Shown: positions 7,494 to 15,935 of the stretch, piece by piece
How positions within the stretch are numbered: position 1 is the stretch's first letter
How the letters are laid out: each line of letters begins with the position of its first letter
Virus record (IMG/VR): IMGVR_UViG_3300046170_000064
Span: 1 to 31,782 of that record
Origin: a virus
DNA length: 31,782 nucleotides
Strand: one strand, 5' to 3'
The notes under the pieces: generated by a model
The model's input: the letters and a program-made list of their open reading frames with translations, nothing else
Databases searched by the model: none
Told to the model about the DNA's origin: nothing
Made by a program: the position numbers and the translations under genes

Positions 7494-7646
7494 TTAGTCT
7501 TTTTTAGGATACATTAATAATCTCATGGCGTATTGTATGCGCTCTTTACATATTACACCGCCGTTATACCTATCCGCATCGGACAAGGCTTGACCGAGTT
7601 GGTCAATAGCGCATTCTACTATAGCATATTCTATTTTATCTGGCAT
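7494..7646 (-). CDS. Small hypothetical protein (50 aa)
   Basis: This 50-residue frame begins 14 bases after the first early gene's stop. The product is helical, with three Cys and a basic end (AMRLLMYPKKD). Codon use looks like its neighbours, and without it there would be an empty stretch of over 250 bases in a genome otherwise fully packed. Function unknown. Confidence 0.55.
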   Translation of the reverse strand: MPDKIEYAIVECAIDQLGQALSDADRYNGGVICKERIQYAMRLLMYPKKD

Positions 7647-7659
7647 CTTTTCTGATTTT

Positions 7660-7869
7660 TTAAAAGTTTCTTTTTTGTTTTATAAGGTCTTCATAAGTTC
7701 CCCACTCAGCATCTATAAGAGAATCTAAAATATTTTTAGTGTCTTCTGTTAAAAAATCTCTTTCAACTAGTGAAGTTAATTTATCTAGCTTCATTAAAGA
7801 CTCAGCTATTTTACCCTCTAAAGTGTCAAATTCTTGCTGTCTTTTTGTTGGTGTATCATTATAAGTCAT
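7660..7869 (-). CDS. First early-operon gene, hypothetical protein (69 aa)
   Basis: This 69-residue, acidic, helical protein (for example TLEGKIAESLMKLDKLTSLV) is the first gene after the late-region terminator, so its upstream sequence should hold the early promoter. No membrane segment or known motif is visible. The position suggests an early function such as host takeover, but that is a guess. Confidence 0.7.
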   Translation of the reverse strand: MTYNDTPTKRQQEFDTLEGKIAESLMKLDKLTSLVERDFLTEDTKNILDSLIDAEWGTYEDLIKQKRNF

Positions 7870-7889
7870 AATTTTTAATTTTAATTTGT

Positions 7890-7935
7890 TGTTAATTATA
7901 CCGCAATTTAAAAAATACTTTTAATTCTACAAAAT
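7890..7935 (-). promoter_or_regulatory. Possible early promoter region
   Basis: The space between the late terminator and the first early gene must start early transcription. It contains a perfect TATAAT (plus-strand 7895-7900) 26 bases before the start codon, but no good -35 partner and no TAnnTTTG box. In such AT-rich DNA a TATAAT may be chance. Confidence 0.3.
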
Positions 7936-7948
7936 ATTTTAAAGAAAA

Positions 7949-7989
7949 TTTTAAAAAAAAATCCCCTCCAGTTAAAAAACCTTTGGGGA
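7949..7989 (-). terminator. Terminator of the late (structural) region
   Basis: On the minus strand TCCCC (7985-7989) can pair with GGGGA (7962-7966), with an inner GTT/AAC pair closing a T-rich loop, followed directly by a run of nine T. It lies just past the last tail gene and before the early genes, the natural place to end the late transcript. Confidence 0.75.
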
Positions 7990-8012
7990 AAGCAAACAAA
8001 AAAAGATTTGTT

Positions 8013-9263
8013 TTACTCGTATTTTATTTTAAAAGTTGAGGCTAAGTCGTCGTCTTGGTTTGGAATATGGCTTACAATATTGTAAGTATTACCCTTGACG
8101 TTGTAACTCATCGAGTCAATATAACCGCTAACGTTTTCAGTTAAAGTATTATTAGCAAAATTAAACCATATTTTATTATGAAGTGCCACTGGTATTGGGT
8201 CGGTGTTATTGTTAAAAAACTCACCCTCGTAGCGTTTAACAAATTCTCTGTAATCGTTAATGATTTCTTGAGTTATAAATGAATCTAAAGTACCAGTATT
8301 ATTAGTATCTATTAGACGCTCAAAAGTGCCATCAAACCCTCCATCAAATAAACTATCTCCTAACTCATTAGATAGTATCAAGTCTTCTGTTTCATGTATT
8401 CCAGTAATCGTATTAGAAGAATCTGAAGTTCTTTCTACTAAAAACTTATTAGATTCGTCCCAGATTTGGTCAATAAAAAAATTGTCTATGTAATAAACAG
8501 TATGACCATTAAAAGCAGTTGAGTTTCTATAATTAGGCTGGCTTATTGAAACGGTTATATTAGCATTTTCTGCATCTATTTCAGTTATTGCGTTTAATTC
8601 TGCGCTGACGTTATTCCAAACGTTTTTATTAGTGTCTTTAAATAATTTATAATGTTTTTTGTCTGGCGTACTGTCTTCATCAAACTCATTAGATTTAAAA
8701 TCATAATAAAATATTTTAGAATCCGCTTCTAATTTTACCCTTATTGCAAAATAATAATCTAAGTCACTACCAGAAACTGTATTTTCTATATAATAACTAA
8801 AGCCTATTTGGTATTTATTTCCAACCCTAACGGTTGTTAAACTTCCGAGATTTTCTATTGAAACTTGGCTAGAGGTTGCGTCTATATTACCAGAATCAGT
8901 TTCAGCATATAACCCTTTTATAAGTCTTTCACCGCTTAAAGATTTTGAATTAGTTTCAACTATAGCTCTAGTCAAACCATTATTAAAAAAATCCATTCTA
9001 TAACCGCCATAATTACTCATTGGGTCATTGTTGACTATATTTATTTTTTTTAATACAGTTTCTCTAATAACTTTTTTAACTGGTCTTAAATATTCGACTG
9101 TTAAAGACTGTTTAATAGGTCTTAAAATAACTGGAGCTTTTAGTAGTACGTCTTGCTCATAGGTATCTATAAAAGTGCCATCCTTATCGTATACATTATA
9201 ATCTATCAACTCCTTTCCAGTAGTCGTTAAAAGTGCTTTCTGTGCTGTTGTTCTAATTCCCAT
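8013..9263 (-). CDS. Tail-tip/host-interaction protein, C-terminal piece
   Basis: The 416-residue product is last in the tail block. Residues about 90-290 look beta-rich, as in a jelly-roll or carbohydrate-binding module (IGFSYYIENTVSG, VYYIDNFFIDQIW). The C-terminus (LHNKIWFNFANNTLTENVSG, then YIDSMSYNVKGNTYNI) has the look of the end of a baseplate-hub protein. Its ATG is in the same frame as the gene upstream, separated by one TAA and one codon, so it may be the last third of one long tail-tip protein. The function is inferred from position. Confidence 0.65.
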   Translation of the reverse strand: MGIRTTAQKALLTTTGKELIDYNVYDKDGTFIDTYEQDVLLKAPVILRPIKQSLTVEYLRPVKKVIRETVLKKINIVNNDPMSNYGGYRMDFFNNGLTRAIVETNSKSLSGERLIKGLYAETDSGNIDATSSQVSIENLGSLTTVRVGNKYQIGFSYYIENTVSGSDLDYYFAIRVKLEADSKIFYYDFKSNEFDEDSTPDKKHYKLFKDTNKNVWNNVSAELNAITEIDAENANITVSISQPNYRNSTAFNGHTVYYIDNFFIDQIWDESNKFLVERTSDSSNTITGIHETEDLILSNELGDSLFDGGFDGTFERLIDTNNTGTLDSFITQEIINDYREFVKRYEGEFFNNNTDPIPVALHNKIWFNFANNTLTENVSGYIDSMSYNVKGNTYNIVSHIPNQDDDLASTFKIKYE

Positions 9264-9266
9264 AAT

Positions 9267-9938
9267 TTATATTTGGCTTAAATCAAAATTTGGTGGAAAT
9301 ACATGGCGCTCTAAAATTATACCATTTGCAACCCTTAAAATATATGCGTCATTTTTTAATGGTACATCTAAGCCAGTTATATCTCTAACAATATACTGTA
9401 AATCTGTTTGGCTTTTTGTTGCTAAATATCCGCTAAATAAACTAGAGTGCGGTACTGCTATTGATTGACTTGGCTCTACAAAGAAATGATTAATTTCAAA
9501 CCATCGAGTCTGCGCTAAAGTCGTTCTTTGGTCGTCTAATCTATTAACGTATCTAGTGCTCACAGAAATAGCGTTTGGATTATTAGCTATAGCGTTAGCC
9601 ATAGCCTCTATTAAAGTTTCACCAGTGAAAAATTTACCTGCGAAAGTTCCATTTGTTAAAGTGCCACCAGCTGGCGCTACGGTTATCGAAACAGTAGCAT
9701 TTTCAGCTGAGTCATTAGAGCCATTATTAGCCTTGTATGTAAATAAATCAGTACCAACATAGCTAGAGGTAGGAGTATAAGTAAAGTCTGCGCCAGATAT
9801 ACCGCTTACAGCTCCATTCGTTGGGCTAGTTACAGTTGAAAAGGTGAGCGTTAAATTACTTGGGTCGTTACCTACAAATTGAGCAGTTACTGCGGTGTCC
9901 TCTAAGGTTGCAATAGATATATTTTCTACAGACGGCAC
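9267..9938 (-). CDS. Tail protein piece with cadherin/Ig-like repeat domain
   Basis: The first 90 residues form a recognisable bacterial Ig/cadherin-like (Big_9 type) domain: SVENISIATLEDTAVTAQF, GNDP, FTYTPTSSYVGTDLFTYKAN and ATVSITV. Such domains decorate phage tips and bind cell-surface sugars. The only start in frame is a GTG at 9938, and the frame is open further back to about 9962, overlapping the end of the gene upstream. This suggests it is continued from that gene by a frame change rather than started separately. It ends in a TAA four bases before the next ATG, in frame. Confidence 0.6.
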   Translation of the reverse strand: MPSVENISIATLEDTAVTAQFVGNDPSNLTLTFSTVTSPTNGAVSGISGADFTYTPTSSYVGTDLFTYKANNGSNDSAENATVSITVAPAGGTLTNGTFAGKFFTGETLIEAMANAIANNPNAISVSTRYVNRLDDQRTTLAQTRWFEINHFFVEPSQSIAVPHSSLFSGYLATKSQTDLQYIVRDITGLDVPLKNDAYILRVANGIILERHVFPPNFDLSQI

Positions 9939-10791
9939 GCCTATATTTAAAAGTCCTTTTGTCTACTATATTAGAATTACTTATAACATACCAGCTCCCA
10001 TTAGCTTGAAATATTCTTGAATTTGTTATTTTTAAAATATGAGCTAGTAACTCTTTAGCTGTATATGTTTGAAAATTGTTTTTTAATAATCCAAATTCAT
10101 AAGCGGTAATATCGTGAAAAATAGTTTCATTGCTAGCGCCATTTAATTTTCTAATATTGTTAGCTATTCTTATATCGAAATCTAAACCAGTTAGCTTTAG
10201 TATTTCTGTCAAATAATAAAATAAATTATCAAAATTAGATTGATTAGCGTTAGGGTCTGGAGTTGTCGAATTAGATATATTAATAACTTTAGAATGAGGA
10301 GCATCAAAGCCGTCTAAAGTACCTAAGCCGTCAGAGGCAACTAATTTAATTGGAAAGGGTTTGCTTTGTATAGCTTCTTGGTATCTGTCAACAACTAGAA
10401 AACCTTCCCAGTAAAACTCTAGCCCAGCATTTTCGTCGTCTCCTTCAGCGTTCCAAAGGAAATTAGCGTCTTGCCATTGGTCTTCTTGTAAATCCCATTC
10501 CTTTCCGCCAATACTTGAACCAGTTGAAATCTGAACTTTATATTCTCTTTCGTCTGCCTCATACCAATTATCATAGTTAGTATCGTCAGTTATAAATAAA
10601 TTAAGTTCACAGCTTGAGCCAATTAAAGGATTATAAAAATCGTCTTCAGAGTCCCATTTTATAACTACTGGGTTAGCTGTCCCAGTTAAAGGGTAAACAG
10701 TACCAGAATAATTTTTTTTTAAAATAGATAATTTTCTCGCATTACCTCTAACGTCAGCAAAGGATAAACTAAATTTTTCTCCGTAACTCAT
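9868..10791 (-). CDS. Tail-tip/baseplate hub-like protein, N-terminal piece
   Basis: The product follows the tape measure, where distal-tail and hub proteins lie. The N-terminus (FSLSFADVRGNARKLSILKK) and acidic beta-rich body, with Trp-rich WDLQEDQWQDANFLW, resemble large tail-tip proteins of Bacteroidota phages. After about residue 281 the sequence turns unusual, with several Cys and Arg (RAVCRKYIYC), which looks like out-of-frame translation. The true reading probably moves +1 between 9938 and 9962 into the next gene. Tail-tip identity is an inference. Confidence 0.65.
   Translation of the reverse strand: MSYGEKFSLSFADVRGNARKLSILKKNYSGTVYPLTGTANPVVIKWDSEDDFYNPLIGSSCELNLFITDDTNYDNWYEADEREYKVQISTGSSIGGKEWDLQEDQWQDANFLWNAEGDDENAGLEFYWEGFLVVDRYQEAIQSKPFPIKLVASDGLGTLDGFDAPHSKVINISNSTTPDPNANQSNFDNLFYYLTEILKLTGLDFDIRIANNIRKLNGASNETIFHDITAYEFGLLKNNFQTYTAKELLAHILKITNSRIFQANGSWYVISNSNIVDKRTFKYRRAVCRKYIYCNLRGHRSNCSICR
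9938..9962 (-). other. Probable frame change joining two tail-tip pieces
   Basis: Reading the upstream gene and removing one base in the TTTT at 9949-9952 gives a smooth join, TLNIGVPSVENISI. The downstream frame is open only after a TAG at 9963-9965, which limits the site. It could be a programmed +1 shift, a real mutation, or an assembly indel in a homopolymer. Confidence 0.5.
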
Positions 10792-10794
10792 TTT

Positions 10795-13164
10795 TTATAA
10801 AAGTCTTGAGCGGTTTCTATCAGCTCTTTGTAAAGCTACGACTAAGTCTTGACCTTCAAGCCTAAATCCGCCAGTTACATTAACAGAGTTTTCTTTTTGT
10901 CCTATCATACCCTTTAATTTATCTAATGGCGCTATAACTTCTGGGTTACTTCTAGCTCCAGAATACTCTCCCATGAGTCCAAGAGTAGGCGCTGAAACTA
11001 TACCCCCATTAGCAAATTTTGGAACATTAGAAGAAAAAGCCGACTTTACTAATGCAACGCCTCCAGCTATCAATGCTGGTAGCACAATAGGCGCTAAAGG
11101 CCCTGCTAAAAAAGACCCTTCTGCGGCTCCTTTTATTGCTGCCGCTGTAGCCACAGCTAAAGAGGCGCCTATAGCATCCACCGCAGCGGTTAAAAAAGCA
11201 GCTCCAAACGAACCTAATGCGCCCTCTCCTAATCCTAAAGACTGTACCATTGTTTGTCCTAAAGAACTAAAAGCGCCAGATAATTGACCGCCTACAACTT
11301 GCGAGAGTTCCCCTAGCCTTTGCTGCGTCATTTGTCTGGTCTCTTCCATTTTTTCAAATTGGCTAGTATTTTCAATAATAGAAGAGCTTATGGCTGCAAA
11401 GCTTGAAGTAGATTTTTTTCCAAATTCCTCTACTCCTTTGGTAGCCTTACCAAATGGGTTTCCTTGCACTGAAAATATACTTCCTAGGTCTTGGGTTTTA
11501 GGAGCCTCTACCTCTGGCATTGGTATTTTAGGCGCTCTAATTCCAGAGCCAGACAATAAGCCTCCAAATAACTCTTTAGCTTTTTTAGCAATAACCTCCA
11601 TAGTAGGCGGTAGGTCGTTATATTTTTTAATAATCTTAGCGCCGTCTAAATTGTCAGAAATTTCTTTTCCAGCTTTTAAAGAAATGTCAGCTAGTTTATT
11701 AGTTTGCTCTTGGAATATTGAAGTAAAATCAGCGTCAAATCCATCTTTAAGAAATCTTTTTATTAAAGAAGTTGCTGTTTCAACCCTAACCATAAACTTT
11801 TCAAATCCAGCTTGAATTTTAACTAAGGCGTTTAATAATCCTACTTTTAAGTCTACAGTAAAATCATTAATTATATTACTTATTTCATTAAAATTAGCAG
11901 CTAATAAAGCCACAGCTATGACTACACCGCCAATAGGAGTTAATAAACTTCCAAAAAGAGTTAGAAGTGAACCCCCTACCATTAAAATAGTAGGCAATAC
12001 AGCTGCAAAAGCTGCGAAGCCTATAGCCATCTGTTGGACGACTGGGTCTAGTTTACCAAAAGCTTTGAATAATTTAGATGCAAAACTTAAAACGTCAGTT
12101 ATTACTGGCAAAAGGCTTTCCATTAAAATACCGCCTAAATCAGTGAACTGGTTACCTAGCTCTTTCAATCCTATTGTTAGCTGACCAGATGTAGACTCTT
12201 TAAATTTACCAAAAGCCTCGTCTGTAATACCTACAGTATTATTCATAGACTTAAATATTTGCTCCGTAGAGCCTAGGTTTTTACCCATTAAATCTAATAC
12301 TCCAGATAAAGCTCTAGTATTTGCAAATACTTTACCTTGAGCCTCCTCATTATCTCCAAAGGTTTCGGTTAAAGTTTTAAGAGTTGACAGTAAACCCTTT
12401 TCTTTTATTTGCTGTCTTAGTCCAGCGGCGCTTAATCCAAACTCTTCTAAAGTGTCATTAGCTTGTTTTGATGGCTTTAATAAAGAAAATAAGATTCCTC
12501 TTATTTGAGTAGCCGCCATAGCTGCATCTGTCCCAGTTCTACTCATCGCTGCAAACGTAGCTCCTACCTCATTAAACTCAACGCCTAACTGTGAGGCTAC
12601 TGGTAAAACAGTACCCATTGACTGGGCTAAGGTGTCGGCTGATAGTTTACCTTCTCTAACGGCTCCAGTTAAAACGTCTGTAGCTTGACTTGCTGATAAG
12701 TTTTCTACGCCATAAGCATTAAGAGCTGAAGTTGCTAAATCTGCAATAACTTTAGTTTCTCCTAAACCTATAGCGGCTGCTTTTGTTGATTGCTCTAATA
12801 CAGCCATAGCCTCAGCACCTCTAAGACCAGCTGAAGTAATAAAAAAGAGCGCTTCTGCCGCTTCTCCAGAGCTTATGCCAGCCTCAGTAGCTAGTCTTTT
12901 AACGCTAACGCTCATTTGGTCAACTGTATTTCCAGCAACCCCTACGAGCGTTTTAATTTGTGTCATTGACTTATCAAAGTCTGCCGCCATTTTCATAGAG
13001 GCTCCTCCAGCCATTACTAACGGAAGCGTTAACCTAGTCTGAAGCGATGAGCCTAGATTACTTACTTTTTTGCCAAAATTTCTAAGATTTCTGCTCGCCT
13101 TACCTAGAGAGCTGTTTAAGTGTTTAGCATCCCCTTTTAAAATTACTTCTAATATATTTGCCAT
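10795..13164 (-). CDS. Tail tape measure protein
   Basis: This 789-residue protein sets tail length and is ejected with the DNA. It has the TP901/PhiMHKE-type tape-measure N-terminus (MAADFDKSMTQIKTLVGVAG, then SSGEAAEALFFITSAGLRG), long helical and Ala-rich stretches, hydrophobic segments around residues 375-425 and 665-710, and a C-terminal FANGGIVSAPTLGLMGE typical of the family. Length points to a fairly short siphovirus tail. A TAAATTTG promoter box stands four bases before its ATG. Confidence 0.93.
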   Translation of the reverse strand: MANILEVILKGDAKHLNSSLGKASRNLRNFGKKVSNLGSSLQTRLTLPLVMAGGASMKMAADFDKSMTQIKTLVGVAGNTVDQMSVSVKRLATEAGISSGEAAEALFFITSAGLRGAEAMAVLEQSTKAAAIGLGETKVIADLATSALNAYGVENLSASQATDVLTGAVREGKLSADTLAQSMGTVLPVASQLGVEFNEVGATFAAMSRTGTDAAMAATQIRGILFSLLKPSKQANDTLEEFGLSAAGLRQQIKEKGLLSTLKTLTETFGDNEEAQGKVFANTRALSGVLDLMGKNLGSTEQIFKSMNNTVGITDEAFGKFKESTSGQLTIGLKELGNQFTDLGGILMESLLPVITDVLSFASKLFKAFGKLDPVVQQMAIGFAAFAAVLPTILMVGGSLLTLFGSLLTPIGGVVIAVALLAANFNEISNIINDFTVDLKVGLLNALVKIQAGFEKFMVRVETATSLIKRFLKDGFDADFTSIFQEQTNKLADISLKAGKEISDNLDGAKIIKKYNDLPPTMEVIAKKAKELFGGLLSGSGIRAPKIPMPEVEAPKTQDLGSIFSVQGNPFGKATKGVEEFGKKSTSSFAAISSSIIENTSQFEKMEETRQMTQQRLGELSQVVGGQLSGAFSSLGQTMVQSLGLGEGALGSFGAAFLTAAVDAIGASLAVATAAAIKGAAEGSFLAGPLAPIVLPALIAGGVALVKSAFSSNVPKFANGGIVSAPTLGLMGEYSGARSNPEVIAPLDKLKGMIGQKENSVNVTGGFRLEGQDLVVALQRADRNRSRLL

Positions 13165-13168
13165 AATG

Positions 13169-13196
13169 CAAATTTACTAAATTTTAAACTCTCCAA
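13169..13196 (-). promoter_or_regulatory. Late promoter for the tape measure gene
   Basis: On the minus strand TTG (13194-13196) is followed after 17 bases by TAAATTTG (13169-13176), matching the Bacteroidota -33/-7 pattern. Only four bases separate the box from the ATG, so transcripts would be leaderless or nearly so. Confidence 0.7.
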
Positions 13197-13889
13197 CTGG
13201 CTTAGAATTTTCAAGCTGTTTTAAGAATTTTTCCAAATCCTCTGGAGTTGACTTAGGCTCAAACTTTTTCTTTTTTAAGAGTTCGTCTTGAGGTAAAAAA
13301 AACAAGTCTTGAGGTTTTATAGTCTGACTTCTTTTTGAACAGTTTACGTTATGTATTAAAGTAGATAAATATCTAAGGCGCTCCCATTCTAGGTTTTGCT
13401 TAAGATTATATGACTCGCTTAAAAGTTGATTCTCGACCCAAGAATTAACCCAAAATTCGTTGGGATTTATGCCGACTTGACCTATATAATAGTCGAGTAA
13501 ATTATTCCAGCTTAAGGAGTCGGCGGATTCTTTCCCTCTGGTGTTCGGTTTATACCTACGTTTAAATCGTTGCCTAAAATCCTAGATTCCATCATAACGC
13601 TAACCATTTTCTCTAATTCGTCAGCCTCTAGGTCTTCTAGCCATGCGCCTACCTTAAACTCATTATAATTTATTTCGTTGCCCTCTTCTTGGTCGTATGC
13701 TAAAAGCCCAGAATAAACTAGAGCTCTAATACCGCTAATAGACAAACCCCCAGAAAAAATCTCTCCAATTTTATCTAAGGGCGTTTTTAATATGTCTGTA
13801 AAGTTTGCCCAGAAGTTCATAGAAAAATGTAATGTTCTCTTTGAACCGCCTAGGGTTAGGGTATAATACCCTCGTTTTTTGTTTGCCAT
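13177..13889 (-). CDS. Tail assembly chaperone, -1 frameshift product (gpGT-like)
   Basis: A 237-residue fusion is predicted when ribosomes slip back one base on GGGAAAG at 13530-13536. The first 120 residues match the short chaperone; the following 117 come from an open frame with no start codon of its own that runs to a TAG at 13177-13179. That extension has protein-like composition (SWNNLLDYYIGQVGINPNEF, then a Lys-rich helical end). In lambda, gpG and gpGT chaperone the tape measure before tube assembly, and this gene sits in the same place between tube and tape measure. Confidence 0.85.
13512..13889 (-). CDS. Tail assembly chaperone, short form (gpG-like)
   Basis: The 125-residue protein lies between the tail tube and the tape measure genes. 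It starts with the beta-strand-like YYTLTLGGSKRTLHFSMNFW, which I recognise from tail chaperones of Bacteroidota phages, followed by a helical acidic part (AWLEDLEADELEKMVSVMME). The final few residues (NPPTP) lie beyond the slippery site and are present only in the unshifted form. It likely coats the tape measure with gpGT. Confidence 0.85.
   Translation of the reverse strand: MANKKRGYYTLTLGGSKRTLHFSMNFWANFTDILKTPLDKIGEIFSGGLSISGIRALVYSGLLAYDQEEGNEINYNEFKVGAWLEDLEADELEKMVSVMMESRILGNDLNVGINRTPEGKNPPTP
13530..13536 (-). promoter_or_regulatory. -1 programmed frameshift site GGGAAAG
   Basis: The heptamer is in the required phase (G GGA AAG) near the end of the gpG-like frame, and the -1 frame is open for 117 codons afterwards. 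It is identical to the lambda G-GT slippery sequence. Confidence 0.85.
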
Positions 13890-13912
13890 AATGTTTTAAC
13901 TTTCGTTAACTC

Positions 13913-14344
13913 TTAGTTTGTAGCTTGAGTAATTGCACCAGTAACGGTAATACTACCAGAGTAAGTCGCTGGGCTTTCCATTTCAGCCGATTGCTCTAAT
14001 GTAGAGATAAATCCTTCACCAGTAAAAAGCGTGTCACCACTAACCGCAGTTCCAAAAGACCAGTCGATTTTATTTCTTCCAGTAATTAAGGTTGCAATAG
14101 TGTCAGCGTTTTTTAAATTGTTAGCATTGTCAGTATAGTCTATTAAACCGTCAAAAGAAATCTCAGCGCTTCTAAGTCCAGAAATATGCTCAGCAAAACC
14201 AGCACTATCTTTAGTTGTTGCCTCTGGTAAGTCTTGAGAAATTGTCATAGAGCAACTAGTAGAATGCCCAAGAGCTTCTAAAGAGCCGCCGTCAGTTTGA
14301 AACTTTAAAACTAAATTAGTTCCATTAAATACAGTTGAAGCCAT
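13913..14344 (-). CDS. Major tail tube protein
   Basis: This 143-residue protein most likely forms the hexameric rings of the tail tube. It is beta-rich throughout with the tube-family features SCSMTISQDLPEATTKDSAG, a middle AEISFDGLIDYTDNANNL, and a strand pair SGSITVTGAI at the end. It lies directly before the chaperone pair, as expected. It has no Ig-like extra domain. A TATATTTG promoter box lies about 30 bases upstream. Confidence 0.88.
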   Translation of the reverse strand: MASTVFNGTNLVLKFQTDGGSLEALGHSTSCSMTISQDLPEATTKDSAGFAEHISGLRSAEISFDGLIDYTDNANNLKNADTIATLITGRNKIDWSFGTAVSGDTLFTGEGFISTLEQSAEMESPATYSGSITVTGAITQATN

Positions 14345-14374
14345 TTTTTATTTTTTTAAATTTTAAATTTAATA

Positions 14375-14382
14375 CAAATATA
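14375..14382 (-). promoter_or_regulatory. Candidate late promoter -7 box (tail tube)
   Basis: TATATTTG on the minus strand matches TAnnTTTG and lies 30 bases before the tail tube ATG, in the 91-base gap after the fibre genes. No clear -33 TTG is present at the expected distance. Confidence 0.5.
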
Positions 14383-14435
14383 AGTATTTTATATTTTAGT
14401 TTTTTTTAAAAACAAACCTATCTTCAACTCTTCCA

Positions 14436-15464
14436 TTATGCTATTGCTAAATAGATGTATTTGCCTCCTGCTTCATTCATACCTGCCCATAATCCTGACG
14501 CAATGGTAAATCCTGTAGATGTCGCATTTACTACTAAAGAAGAATTCGCATATTCAGCAGAGTTACTATTTGGTATTAAATAATCATCCATAGAAGTACC
14601 GCCACTTCTAACAGTATCATACAGAATCCAATCATTACCTCCATTGCTTCTTTTAATAATAAGAAATCTTGGCTGAAAACCTGTAGTTATAGTAACTGTT
14701 GAACTTGAACCATTGTAAAAACCGACTTTCTGATAATCTGGTACTGAATGGAAGCAGTAGGCGATATAAGGCGAACCATTATTGTTTGTTTGAACTGGCT
14801 GAAAACCGCTAATACTTGTCCCTACGCTAAATACTGTATTAGTTGGGTTTGTGCTGTTCCATTGTAGCGCACCTGCATTTTGTTCACCATAATTATTGTT
14901 TATAGATAAATAACCGTCATAACCGTTAGATTTTAAATCTTTATGATAAACAATCCAATCTGTTCCAAAATTTAACCTCTTTATAATTATCAACTCTGGT
15001 GTAGAAATTCCGTGTCCTACTGTAGCTGCTGACCCCGTTCCTGTATATTTCACAACACTAAACCCTGCCTCTGTATTAGCTGATACTTGACTTGTTATTG
15101 AACCGCTTCCGTTTGATGCTGCTGCTCCTCCTCCTTTAAAACAATAAGCAACTAAATTACCTGTATTATGTACTCCCCCTGTTGCATTTACCACAAAACC
15201 ATCAGAGTTTGGTGTTGTATATTGAAAACTTATTTCTGCATCTGCTAGGTTTAAAAATAAAGATTTACCAGACCTTGCGACATCATTAACCCACCAATGT
15301 TCTGCAGAATCCCGCCTTTTACCTATTATTAAATCTGGTTGAAACCCTACGCCAGAAATAACTTGTCCTGCACTTCCTCCAGAATAAAGTTTTGGTGCAA
15401 AATTATCAGTAGGAGTAACCCCACTAGCACCTTGAGAAAGTATTTTCTTTTTTCCTAAACCCAT
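14436..15464 (-). CDS. Tail fibre/receptor-binding protein with three internal repeats
   Basis: This 342-residue protein contains three copies of a unit starting GFQPDLIIGKRR, STPELIIIKRL and GFQPRFLIIKRS, each followed by a Trp motif (HWWVNDVARSG, DWIVYHKDLKS, DWILYDTVRSG) and by a segment ending near AYCF or at the C-terminus. This layout is common in fibre proteins of marine phages. It has Gly/Ser/Asn/Thr-rich beta composition and no signal peptide. Its ATG overlaps the upstream stop as TAATG. A role in surface recognition is inferred from position and composition. Confidence 0.75.
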   Translation of the reverse strand: MGLGKKKILSQGASGVTPTDNFAPKLYSGGSAGQVISGVGFQPDLIIGKRRDSAEHWWVNDVARSGKSLFLNLADAEISFQYTTPNSDGFVVNATGGVHNTGNLVAYCFKGGGAAASNGSGSITSQVSANTEAGFSVVKYTGTGSAATVGHGISTPELIIIKRLNFGTDWIVYHKDLKSNGYDGYLSINNNYGEQNAGALQWNSTNPTNTVFSVGTSISGFQPVQTNNNGSPYIAYCFHSVPDYQKVGFYNGSSSTVTITTGFQPRFLIIKRSNGGNDWILYDTVRSGGTSMDDYLIPNSNSAEYANSSLVVNATSTGFTIASGLWAGMNEAGGKYIYLAIA

Positions 15465-15925
15465 TAGTTAAAACTTGGAATTTGATAATCTACAATAGAA
15501 CTTTTTGTACTTAAAGCATTTATTTCTGCTTCTTTAGTAGCGCATTCAGTTCTTAAATCATCTCGTTCTGTAGTTATATCACTAGGTATTGCTGTGCCAC
15601 CTTCAGATGCTCTTACAGCGTACCAATCAGTTTTACCTAACTTACTTCCGTAAATATGTTTTAGGTTTTCTATTTTTTGTGTTTTAAGTTCAGCTACTGT
15701 TTGGCTATAAGTTTTATTTTGTACAGAATAAGTAAAAACACTATTATCTGCATCCCACTCAATAGCACCTAATTTTTGGCTTTCTTTAGTTGTTGGTATT
15801 ACTACATCGTAAAAACCAAGTGCTTCTAAATCGCTATCACTAGAATATTGTAAACCTAAAGCACCTCCAAAAGATTTTAGGTTACTATAAATTTTTATCG
15901 TTCCATTTATATTAATTGCTTTCAT
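15464..15925 (-). CDS. Tail fibre assembly-like protein
   Basis: The C-terminal half of this 153-residue product resembles tail fibre assembly chaperones: LGKTDWYAVRASEGGTAIPS followed by a helix with TTERDDLRTECATKEAEI. The N-terminal half is beta-rich. It lies among fibre genes and is directly followed by the three-repeat fibre gene, which might be its client. The leader is the same 16-base sequence as that of the next gene upstream. Confidence 0.65.
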   Translation of the reverse strand: MKAININGTIKIYSNLKSFGGALGLQYSSDSDLEALGFYDVVIPTTKESQKLGAIEWDADNSVFTYSVQNKTYSQTVAELKTQKIENLKHIYGSKLGKTDWYAVRASEGGTAIPSDITTERDDLRTECATKEAEINALSTKSSIVDYQIPSFN

Positions 15926-15935
15926 ATCTTATTTT

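Noticed and set aside
11390-11815. Long plus-strand open frame of 141 codons opposite the tape measure gene, and other plus-strand frames opposite fibre and tail genes.
   Set aside because: They are antisense shadows of strongly supported minus-strand genes, with Pro/Ala/Ser-rich composition from reversed codons and no operon fit.
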